Source: Himantopus leucocephalus (lineage: Eukaryota; Chordata; Aves; Charadriiformes; Recurvirostridae). From it: a DNA stretch of 64,000 nucleotides. The translations under genes were made by a program, and so were the position numbers. The notes under the pieces are model-generated. The model was not told where the DNA came from. It did no database searches and saw only the letters and a list, made by a program, of their open reading frames with translations. Of this stretch, positions 12,736-25,630 are shown piece by piece. Within the stretch, counting starts at the first letter, position 1. Each line of letters opens with the position of its first letter. Location of the stretch: positions 91,580,138-91,644,137 of the forward strand of contig RSEF01000002.1 of the NCBI GenBank assembly GCA_003993805.1. The letters run 5' to 3'.

Positions 12736-13489
12736 TCATCAGCAAAGAATGTGAGTTTCTTGTTTAACACAAAACAGATCTTGTCGCTTTAATCTCAATA
12801 GGCTGTAAGTAATTAGGAAAACACTGAACTCTGAGTTTAGAGGAGTCGTATCTGCACTCGTGCAGTTTGATATCGCATATATATACACATTACTCATACA
12901 GAATGCCAATGATGGGGAGACAGATAAACCTCACCTTGTTTAAACGCTAATCAGCACTTTCAGAAATGAAGATTTAATTCAATAGGTGAAGACTACCACA
13001 GGTAAAATACTCACTTTGATTACTACTATGACTACCACTATGACTTTGAATGAGATTAGAATCAGACCTAAGTGTCCAAAAGACACATATCCTACCCAGA
13101 CTTACAAAATCAGTCACCAAAGTCCAAGCCATCACTCCCTCTGAGCCCAGTGAGTGCAGGGCGTAAGCCTTGCCAGACTATAACTGTTCGCTAAGTGCTG
13201 TGACCTTCTGGTTTTACAACGCTGCTGGTGGTTTACTGTCACATTCAATAATGACAGAAACAGTATTTCCAAAAACATTTTAAAAGAGGTAGCAGTTGAT
13301 TTAACCCCTACATGGTGAATAATCTGAACTCGTAATGGTTTTAGAGATGCAGAGTTCCTCTAATTCCTCTGAGTTCTTGCTAAGGGATTGGTAATTATTT
13401 TCCAATTTCTTTCATCACTTGTTTAACTGCCAAAAAACTTTTTTTCATGGACTAAAATTACTCTGCAGTAGTTCAAATGGTCTATTACA

Positions 13490-13520
13490 ATGAAGTTGTA
13501 AAAAGTATTACAAACTTCAT
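13490..13520. repeat. Imperfect inverted repeat
   Basis: ATGAAGTTGTAA pairs with TTACAAACTTCAT with one bulged base and a six-base loop. It is AT-rich and has no obvious role. Confidence 0.5.
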
Positions 13521-14252
13521 GATGTTAAAGTGTATTAATTCTTATAATGATCCCCAAATTTCAACGTAATTATTTCACTGCCAGTACTTAAAACTTCTAG
13601 CAAGAGAAAGAAACACTGCTCTAGTTATTTGTACTGGCAGTAAAAAGCTAGACCATCACAAAAGACCAGTATTTAACAAGTGTGTATTTTTTCATACACT
13701 TGGAAGAAGGCTGGTGGAAGAAATGGAAAAATAAAATATTTATGATGGCAATGATTAAGAGGGATTATGAAAATGGACAACACAGGATTACCTTAAGAGT
13801 TTTCACACAGGTACAATGTGGTCTGATTACATTTTACTCATTTTGCTCATCAATCAAAAACTTGTACGTAGAGACAGGTGTTAAAACCATTCAGTGAGCA
13901 GTTAAAGCACAAGACAGAATGGCTAGGCTTCTCTCTATTTATTGCAATTAAGACTGTTTCAATCCAATATGCTTCTCAGCATATTTGAGCCTACATGCAT
14001 ACTTTCATGTTTTTAAAATGAAAAGAAACAAAGAGAAAACAAATGACCACTCTTATACACTAACAATAGCATGGGGGGAGTTGGGGAACGGATCGAGCTC
14101 TGAGGCACTCCTCTCCCAGTTCCTGTAACTGCCTTTCAGAAACTGAAGCTGAGGTCAGGAAATGCCGAGGTGAGGAACCATGCTCTGCAGCTCCAGCCCT
14201 CCTCCAAAATGAGGATGCAGAGCAGCTTAATGTTGGCTGCGCTCATTTAGGT

Positions 14253-14900
14253 TATAGAATCACAGAATAATTAAATTTGGAAAGAACCTCTGGAGGTCAC
14301 CTAGTTCAACGTCTTCCTCAAAGCAAGGCTAACTTCCAGCTTAGACGAGGTTGCTCAGGACCTTGAGCACCTGAGTTTTGAAAATCTCCAAGCACGGAGA
14401 CTTCACAGACTCCCTGGGAAATCACGAATCATTCCCTGGGCAATGTTTAATGCTGCTCCCCATAAAGAACATTTTTTTATGCCAAATTGAAGTTTTTCTA
14501 GCTGCTACTTGTCACTGTTGCAGTCTTAGCTTTTTGCAGTGAATCTCAGAGTCTGGCTCACTCTTCCTTTTCCTTCAGATGCAAGACTGCATTCAAATTC
14601 TCCTTACCCTTCCCTTCTGCAGGCTGAACAAGCCCTGTTGCCTCAGCACCTTCATGTACATTTTTGATGTCTTCTGCCAGACTGTGCTGCTGCTGCTCTA
14701 GTTTGTCACTATTTTGTTCCACAGAACTCAAACCGGAACCCACTTTTAGACAACGGACACAGATCATGGCAGCCCAGTAAAGGGGTGTAATCATTTCCCT
14801 TGATCTGCTGGCTATGCTCTTCCTAGTGCAACACAGTCTGTGGTTAGTGCTTCATCACCGTAAGGGCACGTTGCTTACTCACACAGTCCTGCATGTGACT
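14253..14900 (-). mobile_element. CR1 LINE, 3' fragment, antisense
   Basis: The plus strand begins TAGAATCACAGAATAATTAA and continues AAGAACCTCTGGAGGTCACC, the standard reverse complement of the avian CR1 3' end. Later blocks (CTGCAGGCTGAACAAGCCC near 14620 and GATCTGCTGGCTATGCTCTT near 14803) also follow the CR1 order. The copy is diverged and 5'-truncated, on the minus strand. The right end is placed where CR1-like wording fades, just after AAGGGCACGTTGCTTACTCA near 14881. No intact coding frame remains. Confidence 0.9.
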
Positions 14901-17032
14901 CCTGGTTCTCATATAATAAGATATTTTCAGTCTCCTTCCTAGTCTTATGCCCCATGCTCATGTTTTCCAACAGGTTCTTTAATTGCAGTCATTCTTACTG
15001 CACAAAACCTGCAAACAGAAGTAAATTCATTTCTTTACATGCTAGCCAATAACAAAAATTAAAAGGCTCACAAAGGATATGTCTCGGCAGACATATCATC
15101 AGAAAAGTACATATGGACTATTATTAGATACACCCTGTGAATCTTCAGCATTTCCACAGTCAATGCCAAGCTCATCACAGTTAACTTAGCTACTTAGACC
15201 TACCCTCCTATGGTGAAAAATAAATGCGATGTGGACTCATTGAACCTGCCTTACCAATTTGAGGTAGTTAAGCACTTCCCTTGAGGTTAAACCTGTCTGC
15301 TGTTAGTTGATATCAGAACACAAAGGTACTGTAACTTTTACAAAAGCTTTTTTGGCAATGGTGTTTCCTACACCAAAGGCAATACAAGATAGAATCAAGC
15401 CAAGGAGCGGGAACTGAATAGTATCCCAGGCCCTCCATTTTCCCATGTACAAGAGACTGTGAAGGTCTGTGCACTAATGTTTGATTTTCCTTTCAAAACT
15501 ATGCTAAAAATTATTATGAAGTCTCTCTCTCAAAACAACACTAGGTAAGACTGTCTGCTGCCTCTACAAGCACTCAGAGGAAACTACTACTTCAAGTAAA
15601 CGTCTGCTACCCTCTTCCTTCAGACCTCTATTTTTAACACTTGCCAAACAAGCAAACAAAAAAAAATTTATGAACTAATACAATATAGATTTTCAGACAG
15701 GGGAAAATTGACATATTGGACTTTATCCCCATTCCTTTCCCACAATCCTTTCTTCAATGACTGAAAAAGCCCCTCTGATCTCTGCAAAGCCCATTTGACC
15801 TAGAATGCTGCTGCTATTGCTAAACTATTTTTCATCCTCTCCTTTTTGGCACTGTCTTGAACCTACTAGTTCCTTGCTTTTATAAAAGCCTTGTTTCGAG
15901 GCTCTGACGAGTCCACACCATAGCCAGTAACCAGCCCTCCTTATTCAAAGGGATTAGATGTCGGAAAAGCGACATGAAGAGCAAAATGCTCTTTGACAGG
16001 AAAAGGATCTTGTGTCAAAGTACATCTTTCCTTGATTAACTAGAGAACATTGCCACTTGGCTTGGAGAAGGACAGATTTTAAAAATTGAGTCAGTAGTGT
16101 GAGTTGTTAATTTCCCTTTATAAAGTATGATGGAGATACTTCCACAACAGTTCCTGGTGTTCTCTATCTGAAGTTAACAGCAAGCTAGAACAACAACTCA
16201 CAAGGTGTTTTCCTGGCTCTAGTTGGACCTTTGCTTAGGTGTGAGGAGAGGGGCAGTGTGCCTAATCCATGCAGTTCAAAAAGACTACGAACAAGCAGAC
16301 AATGTAGGTTAGAGGAACAGGATAACATAAAAATGTATTTAAAAGCATATAATAGATAGCTTCAGGCTTGCACTTCATAAATCACCATGTGTAACACTGG
16401 TAACATGCACTGATCAATACCTGGGCTCTTTGAAGGCATTTGAGGGAAAGAAAAAACTAGATCCAAACCCAGAGACTGCCCAATATAATGAGCCTGGTGA
16501 AGAAATAAACCACTTTTCACATTTTGCTGGGAATTATTAGTCTTAAGTGATAGATTTTGGCAATCCGCATCCTTTATAGAGGTGGTCGGCTTCCATTCAA
16601 GCACACTGCAGAATCTAAACAAATGGACTGTGAAGGTGATTTCCATGAGTCACCTCAGAGAACACACTCTATAAAATTGCCTGAAAAGTGCATGTGGTGT
16701 AACGATTAAAACCAGAAATGATTAATGCACCTATGTAATAAAACAATGTTTTATTAGGTGATTTTTAAGACCACAGAAAAAAGGCCATTTGCTCAACTTT
16801 TCTTTTTAAACTTCACCATCTTTCCCCCTCATGCACTCTGTTCTATCAATTCATTTTCTTCCTTAGTTTGCCTGTTAACAATTCTGTAACATTTCTACTA
16901 CAGTTTCCTATTTCTAGCATAATCCAGAGGAGAAAAACATAAAACACTTTTGCATTGTAATTATACTTTCCTTCCCCAGAGACTAGCTGCCAGCAAGCTC
17001 AGCAAAGAGACAAAAAAACCCAACTCTAAACC

Positions 17033-17063
17033 AAACACACATACACATACATACAGACACACT
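17033..17063. repeat. Imperfect CA/CATA microsatellite
   Basis: AAACACACATACACATACAT and a short CAGACACAC tail form an impure CA-type repeat. Confidence 0.7.
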
Positions 17064-17483
17064 TGTAGGATTTAAGAGCTCTTTCCATAGTACAGAGGCA
17101 TTGTTCCACTCACAGTTGTGTATTTATTTCTGATTAAAAGTGATTTAAAAGTTCGGAAGCGTGGAAGAGAATCAGGTCAATCTGTAATAAGCTATCTCTT
17201 ACTGAAGCCATTAGGTATTACACACATAAAAATAAAAAATTTTGAACAGTTGCTTTCTGTTTATGGGGACAAAGTATACTTGCCTTGGGCATATAAGCAC
17301 TTCTGTTGAGAACTGCTGCACAAATGAGAAAAACTACTTTTAGTACCTGCTGACAATGCAGACTTACTAGGTAGTAATGGCAACAAACACTGGCTTCACT
17401 TAATACCAAAAGCTAAGAGTGAACTTCAGGCTGGAGAGGTGGTTAACAAAATGGGATTTCATTACTTCTGAAGATTTTTTACT

Positions 17484-17640
17484 TATTCATCCTCACAGCA
17501 TTTCAGTCCATACAGATCTGTGATGTTGTCCTTCAGTTCCCCCATCAGTGCATCCATGATTTTCCCTTACATCACCTTGTATCTTTGTATAGGATAGCAT
17601 CTATAGTATCATCTGAAGTCAGACAGAGCCCTGAGAAAAT
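17484..17640 (-). pseudogene. Decayed coding-like patch, unidentified
   Basis: On the COBL-sense strand one frame reads LTSDDTIDAILYKDTR and then stops. A few bases on, another frame reads GKIMDALMGELKDNITDLYG and ends CEDE at a stop. Two amphipathic, well-composed peptides in neighbouring frames could reflect a frameshifted remnant of a real protein-coding sequence, such as a processed pseudogene fragment. I cannot name the parent, and chance remains possible at this length. Confidence 0.25.
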
Positions 17641-19087
17641 GAAATGTTTCATGCACAAACCACCTGTCTAACTTACAATTAGGACGGCACAAAATACCTC
17701 CCTTTAATTGGCCAAAGCATGCTTCAGCCAAACCACCAATAACGTAAATACCTTCACGGAAGATTTTCAGCAGCTAGCTGCAAATATAGGTATGAAAACA
17801 TTTTCATACACCTCTGTGCTATAAAGACACAAAGCTCTACTCTGACCTCTTTTGATGTACACTAACCAACTCCTCTTGGACCTCCTGATAAATGGATACC
17901 TGCCTCCCTCTACAAAGTTCAAAGAACAATAGGCTTTTCAATATACTTTGGCTGGTGGTTTACTTTGGTAATTATATTTCTAGAAATATTTTAACCTAGA
18001 AAAGCATGCTTCTTTTCTGAGTTCAGTTATTATACATTTTTCTGCACATTCACACTAAATTACTCTGCTATCGTATTTCTCATAGCTGTTACGACGTCCA
18101 ATGATGCCAACAGAAGACAATGGAGAGACACTGCTTGAAATACCTGAACACTTCTCATCACTACGACATTTTGCCTTCTGAAACTGCCCAGTGAAGAAAG
18201 AGTTATTCTTGCAGAGAACAAAACTGAGGACCAGAGTACGCTAAGTATCTCCCTGAAGATCTCGTGCGATATCCTCCACAGGGGCATTGCACCATTTTCA
18301 AAGGAGAGTTCTTAGGCACCCTGAAGACCAGACTCCTGTTCTGGGATGAGGGCAAATCAAGGGCAATGAGGCCAGGACAGTGCAAGCCAAGCACACTCAC
18401 CACCTGAAACACTGCAGGCTATGCTAGCAGCAAAGAGCTACAGATGCACTGCAGAAGCCCTCAAAGACAATTGGTTATATGGAAAGATGGCAAGAGACGG
18501 ACTTCTTTTCCAGTAACGCAGGGGCATAGCCAAAAAAATCACTGCATGGGGCAAGAAACAAATGCAGGGTATCATGAATTCCACTTCAGGCTCTAACCAC
18601 GAGGTTACCTTTTTCAGCAGCACACAATGAAGCTCTCCTTGGGAGCCTAGTACGGAAGGGAGTATTGGGCAGGTGGAGAACAAAGTGCTCATGGAAGAGC
18701 TCTGCTATCATGCCACCACTCCTCTTTGACAGCAGATGGACTAGATCAGATTATTTCAGACATAAGCAGAGATGGGAATACTTAAGTCAGAGCCGAATTT
18801 GGCACGCTCTTTCATGGTCCTCTTGTGAAGTCAATTATCTCATCAATCCTGTTTTGCCCTAGGGCTCTCTTTCCCTATTAACTTGAAATACCAGGAGGAA
18901 GAAATGCAAACATGCAAGAGTGGTAACTGCATGTTATGCTCTGTACTGATTTGCGGATAGTAAAATGTTAATGGCAGTGTCACCCCTGGTGCTATGGCGA
19001 ACAGTACCCTGATGCAAGAAAGAGGCCATCATCTGATCACCCACTTGAAATACATTTTCCCCTTTTATATTTTGTGCTGTTAGTATC

Positions 19088-19150
19088 AGATCCCGCTTCC
19101 ACTCCAGCAGTCAGGTTTTGCCACTGACTTCAGTGGGAGCAGGATTGGAC
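19088..19150. repeat. Palindromic ancient repeat copy B (best preserved)
   Basis: GATCCCGCTTCCACTCCAGC is followed by GTCAGGTTTTG and then CCACTGACTTCAGTGGGAGC plus AGGATTGG. The left and right halves are near reverse complements. This is the clearest of four copies in the window. Confidence 0.5.
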
Positions 19151-21305
19151 CGCTCACTGATTAAAATGCAAAGCTGCAGATATCTCCTGCATGGGATGAA
19201 TCCCCACAGGGAAAATTTGTCTGCATTTTTATTCATGTGAAGCATTTTAAGGCTTTCATTTACACAGCTCATTCAATAATAACGTGCATTCTGTATAATG
19301 GGGTACCTGATTAAGCACGCTTAAGTGCTTTGCTGGAGCAGGGCCATTTCCAGAATTTGAAGGTTCACTATGATCATACCCTCAAAACAGACAAGCTAGT
19401 TTGGGGAATTTTTCACCTGAGTTAATGGGCTTAATTAGGATCAGCATAAAAGGTCATTTTTCCTATGGGTAATTTGGAAATGTCTTTGAGTTTCTTTCTT
19501 TTTAGCCTCAGTTCCTACAGAAATTAGGTTGAGAAGGTCACGCTGTTGTAGGTTTATAAGTCTGTCTATGAAACCCTCCAGTAACTTTTAAACTGGCTGC
19601 CAACTTCTCCCGAGTTAGTCAGGAAGGATAACATTCTGAAGTTCAGTTCCAAAAGTTTCCTAAAGAGGTAGAAGGACAGAGCAAGGAGACTTTCTTCATA
19701 TATGTGCTGACATAGAAGCTCATTCTCTATTATCTACCAGGGATACCTGAGGGAAGGATGCTATGAACAATAGCAAAGCTTCAACCCAGAGTGTGCTGGG
19801 TTTAGAGACCAGAGAACTGAGTCATTAAAGCAGAAGTCAAAAAGAAATGCTTAAGAAATCATTTGACAGGATCTGGGGAAGGAGGAGAAGAAAACAAAGA
19901 AAAAAAATAAGGAAAAATTCCCAAATCCTAACATCTATTTTGCTTTTGAAAAGCTAGAAGATGAAGCTTCTGGAACTTTCTCCTCCACCTTTTTCCCTTT
20001 TTTATCCATTATTATCCCTTTATTATCCCCCTTCTTTCCCCTTCTTATCCCTAACTAAAAAAGAAAGTTGTTTTTTTAAAAAAAGGCACCTCCTCTTTTA
20101 GACTCCAAAGAACCAGTTTTGGTTTTTTTTTTCCTAAAAACATCCCATAAGGATTGTGTTCAGAGAATTTTTTAGCAGGTGTGACTGGCCGCTCTTCCAC
20201 TTTGTACAGTACAGTTAGTACAGTAATGCTCAAACATTATCTTCATTCTCCTCATTGCTCGTAATTTCAGCATGAGATTATAAAACTCTCACCTTAGATT
20301 GGCCCCTCACAGACCGGCACAGAATCAAGTCAGTGGTTTGTTATTACTCTTCACATTACTGCATGTAAGTTTAAGGACTTCTGTCTCCATTGCTTTCAGT
20401 CTGCTAATTTTCTCACAAGCACTAATTTAACTCTGTGGAAAAACCACAAGGAGTTTCCCTGTGCAAGGATTTTTTGTGTAAAAAAAAAATGCAATCGATA
20501 CACTGCCAAAGCCTTGTATTATGAAGAGTGGCATGTATTTAATGTACCCTGAAAGTGAAGAAAAGCCTTTTTAGTACAATCTGTGTCCTTTGTAAGAGCA
20601 GACTGAAGACAAATGATTGTATTTGAGGAACATCTGAATCCCATTGATTAGCTTGATGAATACAGAACAGGAAAGCTGCCAGGTACAGAGGAAGCTGGGC
20701 ATGTCCACAAGGGAGTGGAGCAAACAAGCAAATTACAGTATATGCATGCTTTTTCTTTTTTCTTTTTTTGTTTTTTACAGCAAATGTTTTAATGTGGAAA
20801 ACTTGGACACTTAAGCCTCTAAGTTTCTGTAACTGACTGGTCAGTTAATCAGCATATTGTTCTCATTTTCTGAAGGCAAGCAGAGAAGGGTTTTAAAAGT
20901 AAAAAAATATACTTTTAAATTATAAATAATCAAGAAAATGTTTACATACGTTGTGCTTAATTGAAGTAAGATTTATTCTGGAAAAAAAATATCTTTCCTC
21001 TTTTTGGGGAGAAAGCAGGATAAGTTTTACCTGATAAAAAAGAAATCAATGCTCCGGAGTGACACCATTAACACGTCTGAGAGACTGGTAGTACCCAAAA
21101 AGGGTTTCAGAATAAAACCAAAATACCAATGCATTCCTGCAATAGTCCCCAAAGTAGTTTCTACTTGTAGCAACACCAGGCAGTGACGAGGAAATCATGT
21201 GTAAGAGTCTGTTTAGCTTCCAAAATGCTCCATCTCTTACGAGTAAAAGGCAAGTAAAGAAAGCTCTTACCTCGAACTTAAAGCCAGTAGATTAGTTTTT
21301 CTTAC

Positions 21306-21380
21306 ATTCTTTATAATTCTTATATAATTCTTCATAATTCTTGTAATTTAATAATTATAAGAATTCTTAAATTCTTATAT
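21306..21380. repeat. AT-rich ATAATTCTT repeats with a 13-bp hairpin
   Basis: Four near-copies of ATAATTCTT occur in a row. Within them AATTCTTGTAATT (21336-21348) pairs with AATTATAAGAATT (21353-21365) across a TAAT loop, with 12 Watson-Crick pairs and one G-T pair. It is probably an AT-rich microsatellite derivative. Confidence 0.6.
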
Positions 21381-24300
21381 TCAAGTCTTGACTGTTACAC
21401 CTATAGACGCCTTACAAATAGAGCTGTTGCATGTTTTCACTTAGTTAAGAAAAAAATGTTGAAAATATTTCTCCATTAATTTTCTTGTTTTTACAGACTG
21501 AAAAAATATTTTTCCCTTTAGTTTTTAACTTCATGTCAAGTGAAAAAAATGAGGAAAGAAACAATCATGAGAGAGAAAAGAAGAAAAATGCTAACTACAT
21601 GTTTTAAAAATCAGATATCAGTAATAATTTTCATTAGATGCTTGAAGTTAAAAAATGAGTTGTTTTGTTTGTTTGCTCTAACAAGTAAGTAGATACTCCC
21701 CTATCAGTCCTTCACTATTTATGGGAGGTTACCATATATTTAGCAACTTTACTTTCACCTTTTAATCACAACAGTCTTAAAAGAAAAAAAATATGTCTGT
21801 CATAGTCCTCCTTTCTCATTCTTTCCTCCATCTTCTTTTGGTTTAGGTCTTTGTCCTCCATTACACCCCACCTTTGCTTATGGTACAGTAGGTTGGAAAG
21901 TAATTCTTTTATCCATGCCAGGAACCAATTATGGAATCCACAAAAGGAGCTGACAAAAGAGACTCTGTCTCTGCTCTGAGCCTTTTGCTCCCTCAGGCCC
22001 TAAAACCCAGAAGTGAATGTGCATGGCCAGAATTCTCAATTTCTTAGAAGAAAGCACGCAGGAATTTTAGTCAGTGTTTACTAACTTAGAAGTGGTAATA
22101 GGAAAAGCTGAGTATGAGCATCTCTAAGGATGGACAAGCACGTTGGTATGGGTATTATCACCGACCTGGAACAGAGAATACAAAAATTTTCAAGTTTGCC
22201 TTCTGTAGCTCTCTGTGCATTGCCTGCATTTGAATCAGTAGGATCTTGCACTACAAATTTCAATGCCATTTCAAATACCAACCTGACAGTTTGATTTGGC
22301 CCATATATAGTGTGTAAATCCACAAACTTCCAATCCAAACTTCCAGTTTGTACCCAGGATTAAAGTTCTCTCACACACACCACATGCATGTATTTGGCTG
22401 GACACAGATGTTTAGTCTGGCTTGTTACTGATAAAGCGTAAGTCTCTCTACTTGTATGAGTGTGACTATTTCTTCATACTCCACTGTTCAAGTACAACAG
22501 AGTACGCTTAAGATGCCACTGAGTTATCAAAGGTATGTCTCACAGCATTAAACTGCTCTTATTTTGACTAAGGAAAACAGGGAATTTGGTTTCACTTAGA
22601 ATAAACATTCACAGTTTATCCACAGCCCACTTGGATTGCAGAGCTGGGCTGCAAGGGAATTAGAAGAGAAATGTCTTTACGTTTAGTCAGGATGGGAAAT
22701 GTGAAGCTAAGGTTTATTCCACACTCTACGAAATAGGTAAATAACCAGCTAAAAACTTAAATATCAGGAAATGAGGCTAGAAAGACTATTTGATTCACTG
22801 GAGTCCAGTCCCATACTTAATGTAACCAGAAAATATTTTGTTATATCCAAGGGAATTGTTCTCCCTTACAGTAGGACTGACTTCCGACTCAAAGTCTGCA
22901 AAATCACAGGTATTATTTCCAATACTGTGGCAGGCAGCAGAGTGAACATGTAAGCGAATACAAAATACCCCCTTTCCAACTGGTGTTACCTTCACCCAGG
23001 ACTGCGTCTCGTTCTTCAGAACTTTCTCAAGGCAGGAGAAAATGAAGCAGTTCTGGTGACTCAAATTTACAGTTTTCTTATTAGAACTGAACAGGAAAAA
23101 AAATAATCTTCCATGTTCAAGAAATATTCCAGGGATATGAAGGACTCAGTAGCTGATACCTATTCAGTATGTTATCAACTTCTAAAGCAGTTCCTTCTTG
23201 CTATTGGGCTTGATCCTTTCAACAGTCATTTGCCACTTGAAGACAGAGCGTGACAAAAGAATATGCAATAAACAAGGAATAAAGAATAAAGCAGCTGCTT
23301 CTTGCATAGAAAATACAAGATCACCTTCCCCCTTCTCCACCTCAGCAACAATCATCAGAGTTTATGACGTGTAAGCTCTTCTGGATAAACAAAGAATCTA
23401 TTATGTTAGTTTCTGTTCTGTCAGCTTCTTAGGAATTTTAACAGTAGGCTTCTCTAGCCATACAGGTGCTATATGGAAGCCTATCTGCATACTATACATG
23501 AGATATCTGAATAAGTAGTGCATAAACAATGACAGCAAGTTTGTCTCACTGTCCTTGAAGGGGGGAGTTCATAGTTTTGCAATGACATTAGAAAACAACA
23601 TGGCTGTAATTTTGGAGGGATGGAATAAGTTACATTCTGTCTTCTAAAATAACATGTATTTTAGTATGGAAAGTTAAATGGTGCCTACTGCATGTACTAA
23701 ATATATATTGAGAGTCACGGCAATGACTGGAAGCCAAGTTCGGAAGACAGAACTGCTGTCTTATATACACACACACATGCACGGCCCAACTCTCACAAAG
23801 AGGCACTTTTATACTGGGCTGGAACAATAAAAGGGGCTTAAAGTGGCTGTAAACATAAGTGATGAGTGTATGAGAATCATGACCACAGAGTTTACTTTAC
23901 AAATGCAGAATACAGGGACAGATGATGGGCATATGATAGATTGCATGGCCATATGTTTAATAAATAAACGCATCATAGGCCTTTGCAATTCATCATACAA
24001 TTTGGACTGGATGATTTCTCTACCAATCACTCTTCCTTGGCACTTATTTGAGCACTCTAGATGCCACAGACAGCTTTAAATCGTTCCAGTTAAAAATGAA
24101 CAAAAAGAGAAATATTTCCTTTTTCCATTCATATATTTATAATATTCTGTCCGTATTTTACCTGTCCAGAATAAGTTTCAGTTCTGGACCAGTAGCACAT
24201 TTTCTAAAGATAAAAATGGAATGAGTTCAAAGTTAAGTATTCTACAGCGCTGTCACTGGAAAAGAAAAAAATCCAGCTGCTCAGTGAGAAAGACAACATT

Positions 24301-25590
24301 CATTTCACTCCTCAAAGATTTCAATCCTAAGGAAAAAAAGAAAGCATGACGTGTAGAAAAAGACATTTAAGGATGTTTGGAGAGTCTCCGAATCCTAGAT
24401 TTTAGTCTCTGAATGACTGAATTGCTGGTAACGAAGTAATTTGTCTGTGAAAGAGGATGGGTACCAAAACAATCTGCTCATGCTTTTAAAATGCTAAAAC
24501 TTAAGCTGATAAATCTTTCTAGCAGAACAACTCTTTCTATCTTGGCACTAAACCTGACCTACTTCCATGCACTTGTTCTTAAGCACATACACCAGCCATA
24601 TGCACTAATTTCTACACCTTGGACACAGATGCCATAAATATACAGGCAATACCTATGTAATATAATGGCCAACCCAACATGCCACCACCCTTTGCAAGAA
24701 TGCCTAGAGTAAAAATTTGAGCTCACGTTTGGAAGATGCCATCACAGCGGCATCACCTGCAAACAGAATTCTACCTTCATTATCCTATTTACAATGAAAC
24801 TGATTATAAAAACACTAGAAAAAAATATTTCTCTTTTTAGTTGCTGAACAAAACAACTCAGCAAACTAAGTTTAATTTTATGTCATTCTTAAAGAAGTGA
24901 AAATCTTTGTATAAGTGTGGTATCTCTTAACTTAAAATTCACCTTTAGCTTTATTCTTACTTGCTACCTACTGCAGATAAGTGACAACATAGGCTCCCTC
25001 TGGTGGTCAATATAAAAAGTTTTATATGGCCAGTAAAATCTATGTACCAGGAAGCTTAATCTGTTTCTAATTCAGTGGTTTTCGTAGGGGTTGAGCACAC
25101 TCATCAGGTATCAGAATGGGTTTAATCATGAATTATACATCTGTCCTTTTTTCCTAAGAGCACTGAATGTCACTGACATTGGAGTCGTAATACTGGAATT
25201 TGTTTTGATTTATGAGCTACCTATGTATTCACTTGTCCTCCTGAAAGGGCTTAATAATATTTTCCAATTTGTTTTTTTTTTTTGTTTGTTTTGTTTATTT
25301 GTTTTTCACCTCTGCTATCTCACCATGAAGGATGGTATTTGAGCAATGCTGTTTGGTAGTGCATATAAATCCTGAATATATTAAATGTGTTCCTTACTGA
25401 CTCTGGTAAGAGCATTTTGGTGAAAAATTGTAGTATCGTAGTCAATTTGTTATTAAATTCTCCATGTCATTCTCACTATATTTCTAATGTCTCCATGGTT
25501 AAATTAAAAGGAGTAAAATGAAGCCAATGTCCTTTCATATCACTGCTAACTTAAGAGTCCATCAAACTGACCTAAACTGACATTTCTTCC

Positions 25591-25630
25591 TCTCATTGAA
25601 AATGACGGAAAAACTCCCATTCTCTTCCAG
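25591..25630. repeat. Palindromic ancient repeat copy C
   Basis: TCTCATTGAAAATGACGG, then AAAAACTCCCATTCTCTTCC matches the central part of the palindromic element. The flanks are diverged. Confidence 0.4.

Noticed and set aside
14558..14794. 78-codon minus-strand frame
   Set aside because: It is part of the degraded CR1 copy; no CR1 protein domain remains recognisable.
16362..16646. 94-codon minus-strand frame with a good acceptor (CTGCAG before 16605) and a GTATTG donor, considered as an extra COBL exon
   Set aside because: The open frame would need a preceding exon ending in phase 2, but the upstream COBL exon ends in phase 1. In the compatible frame a stop follows within about ten codons.
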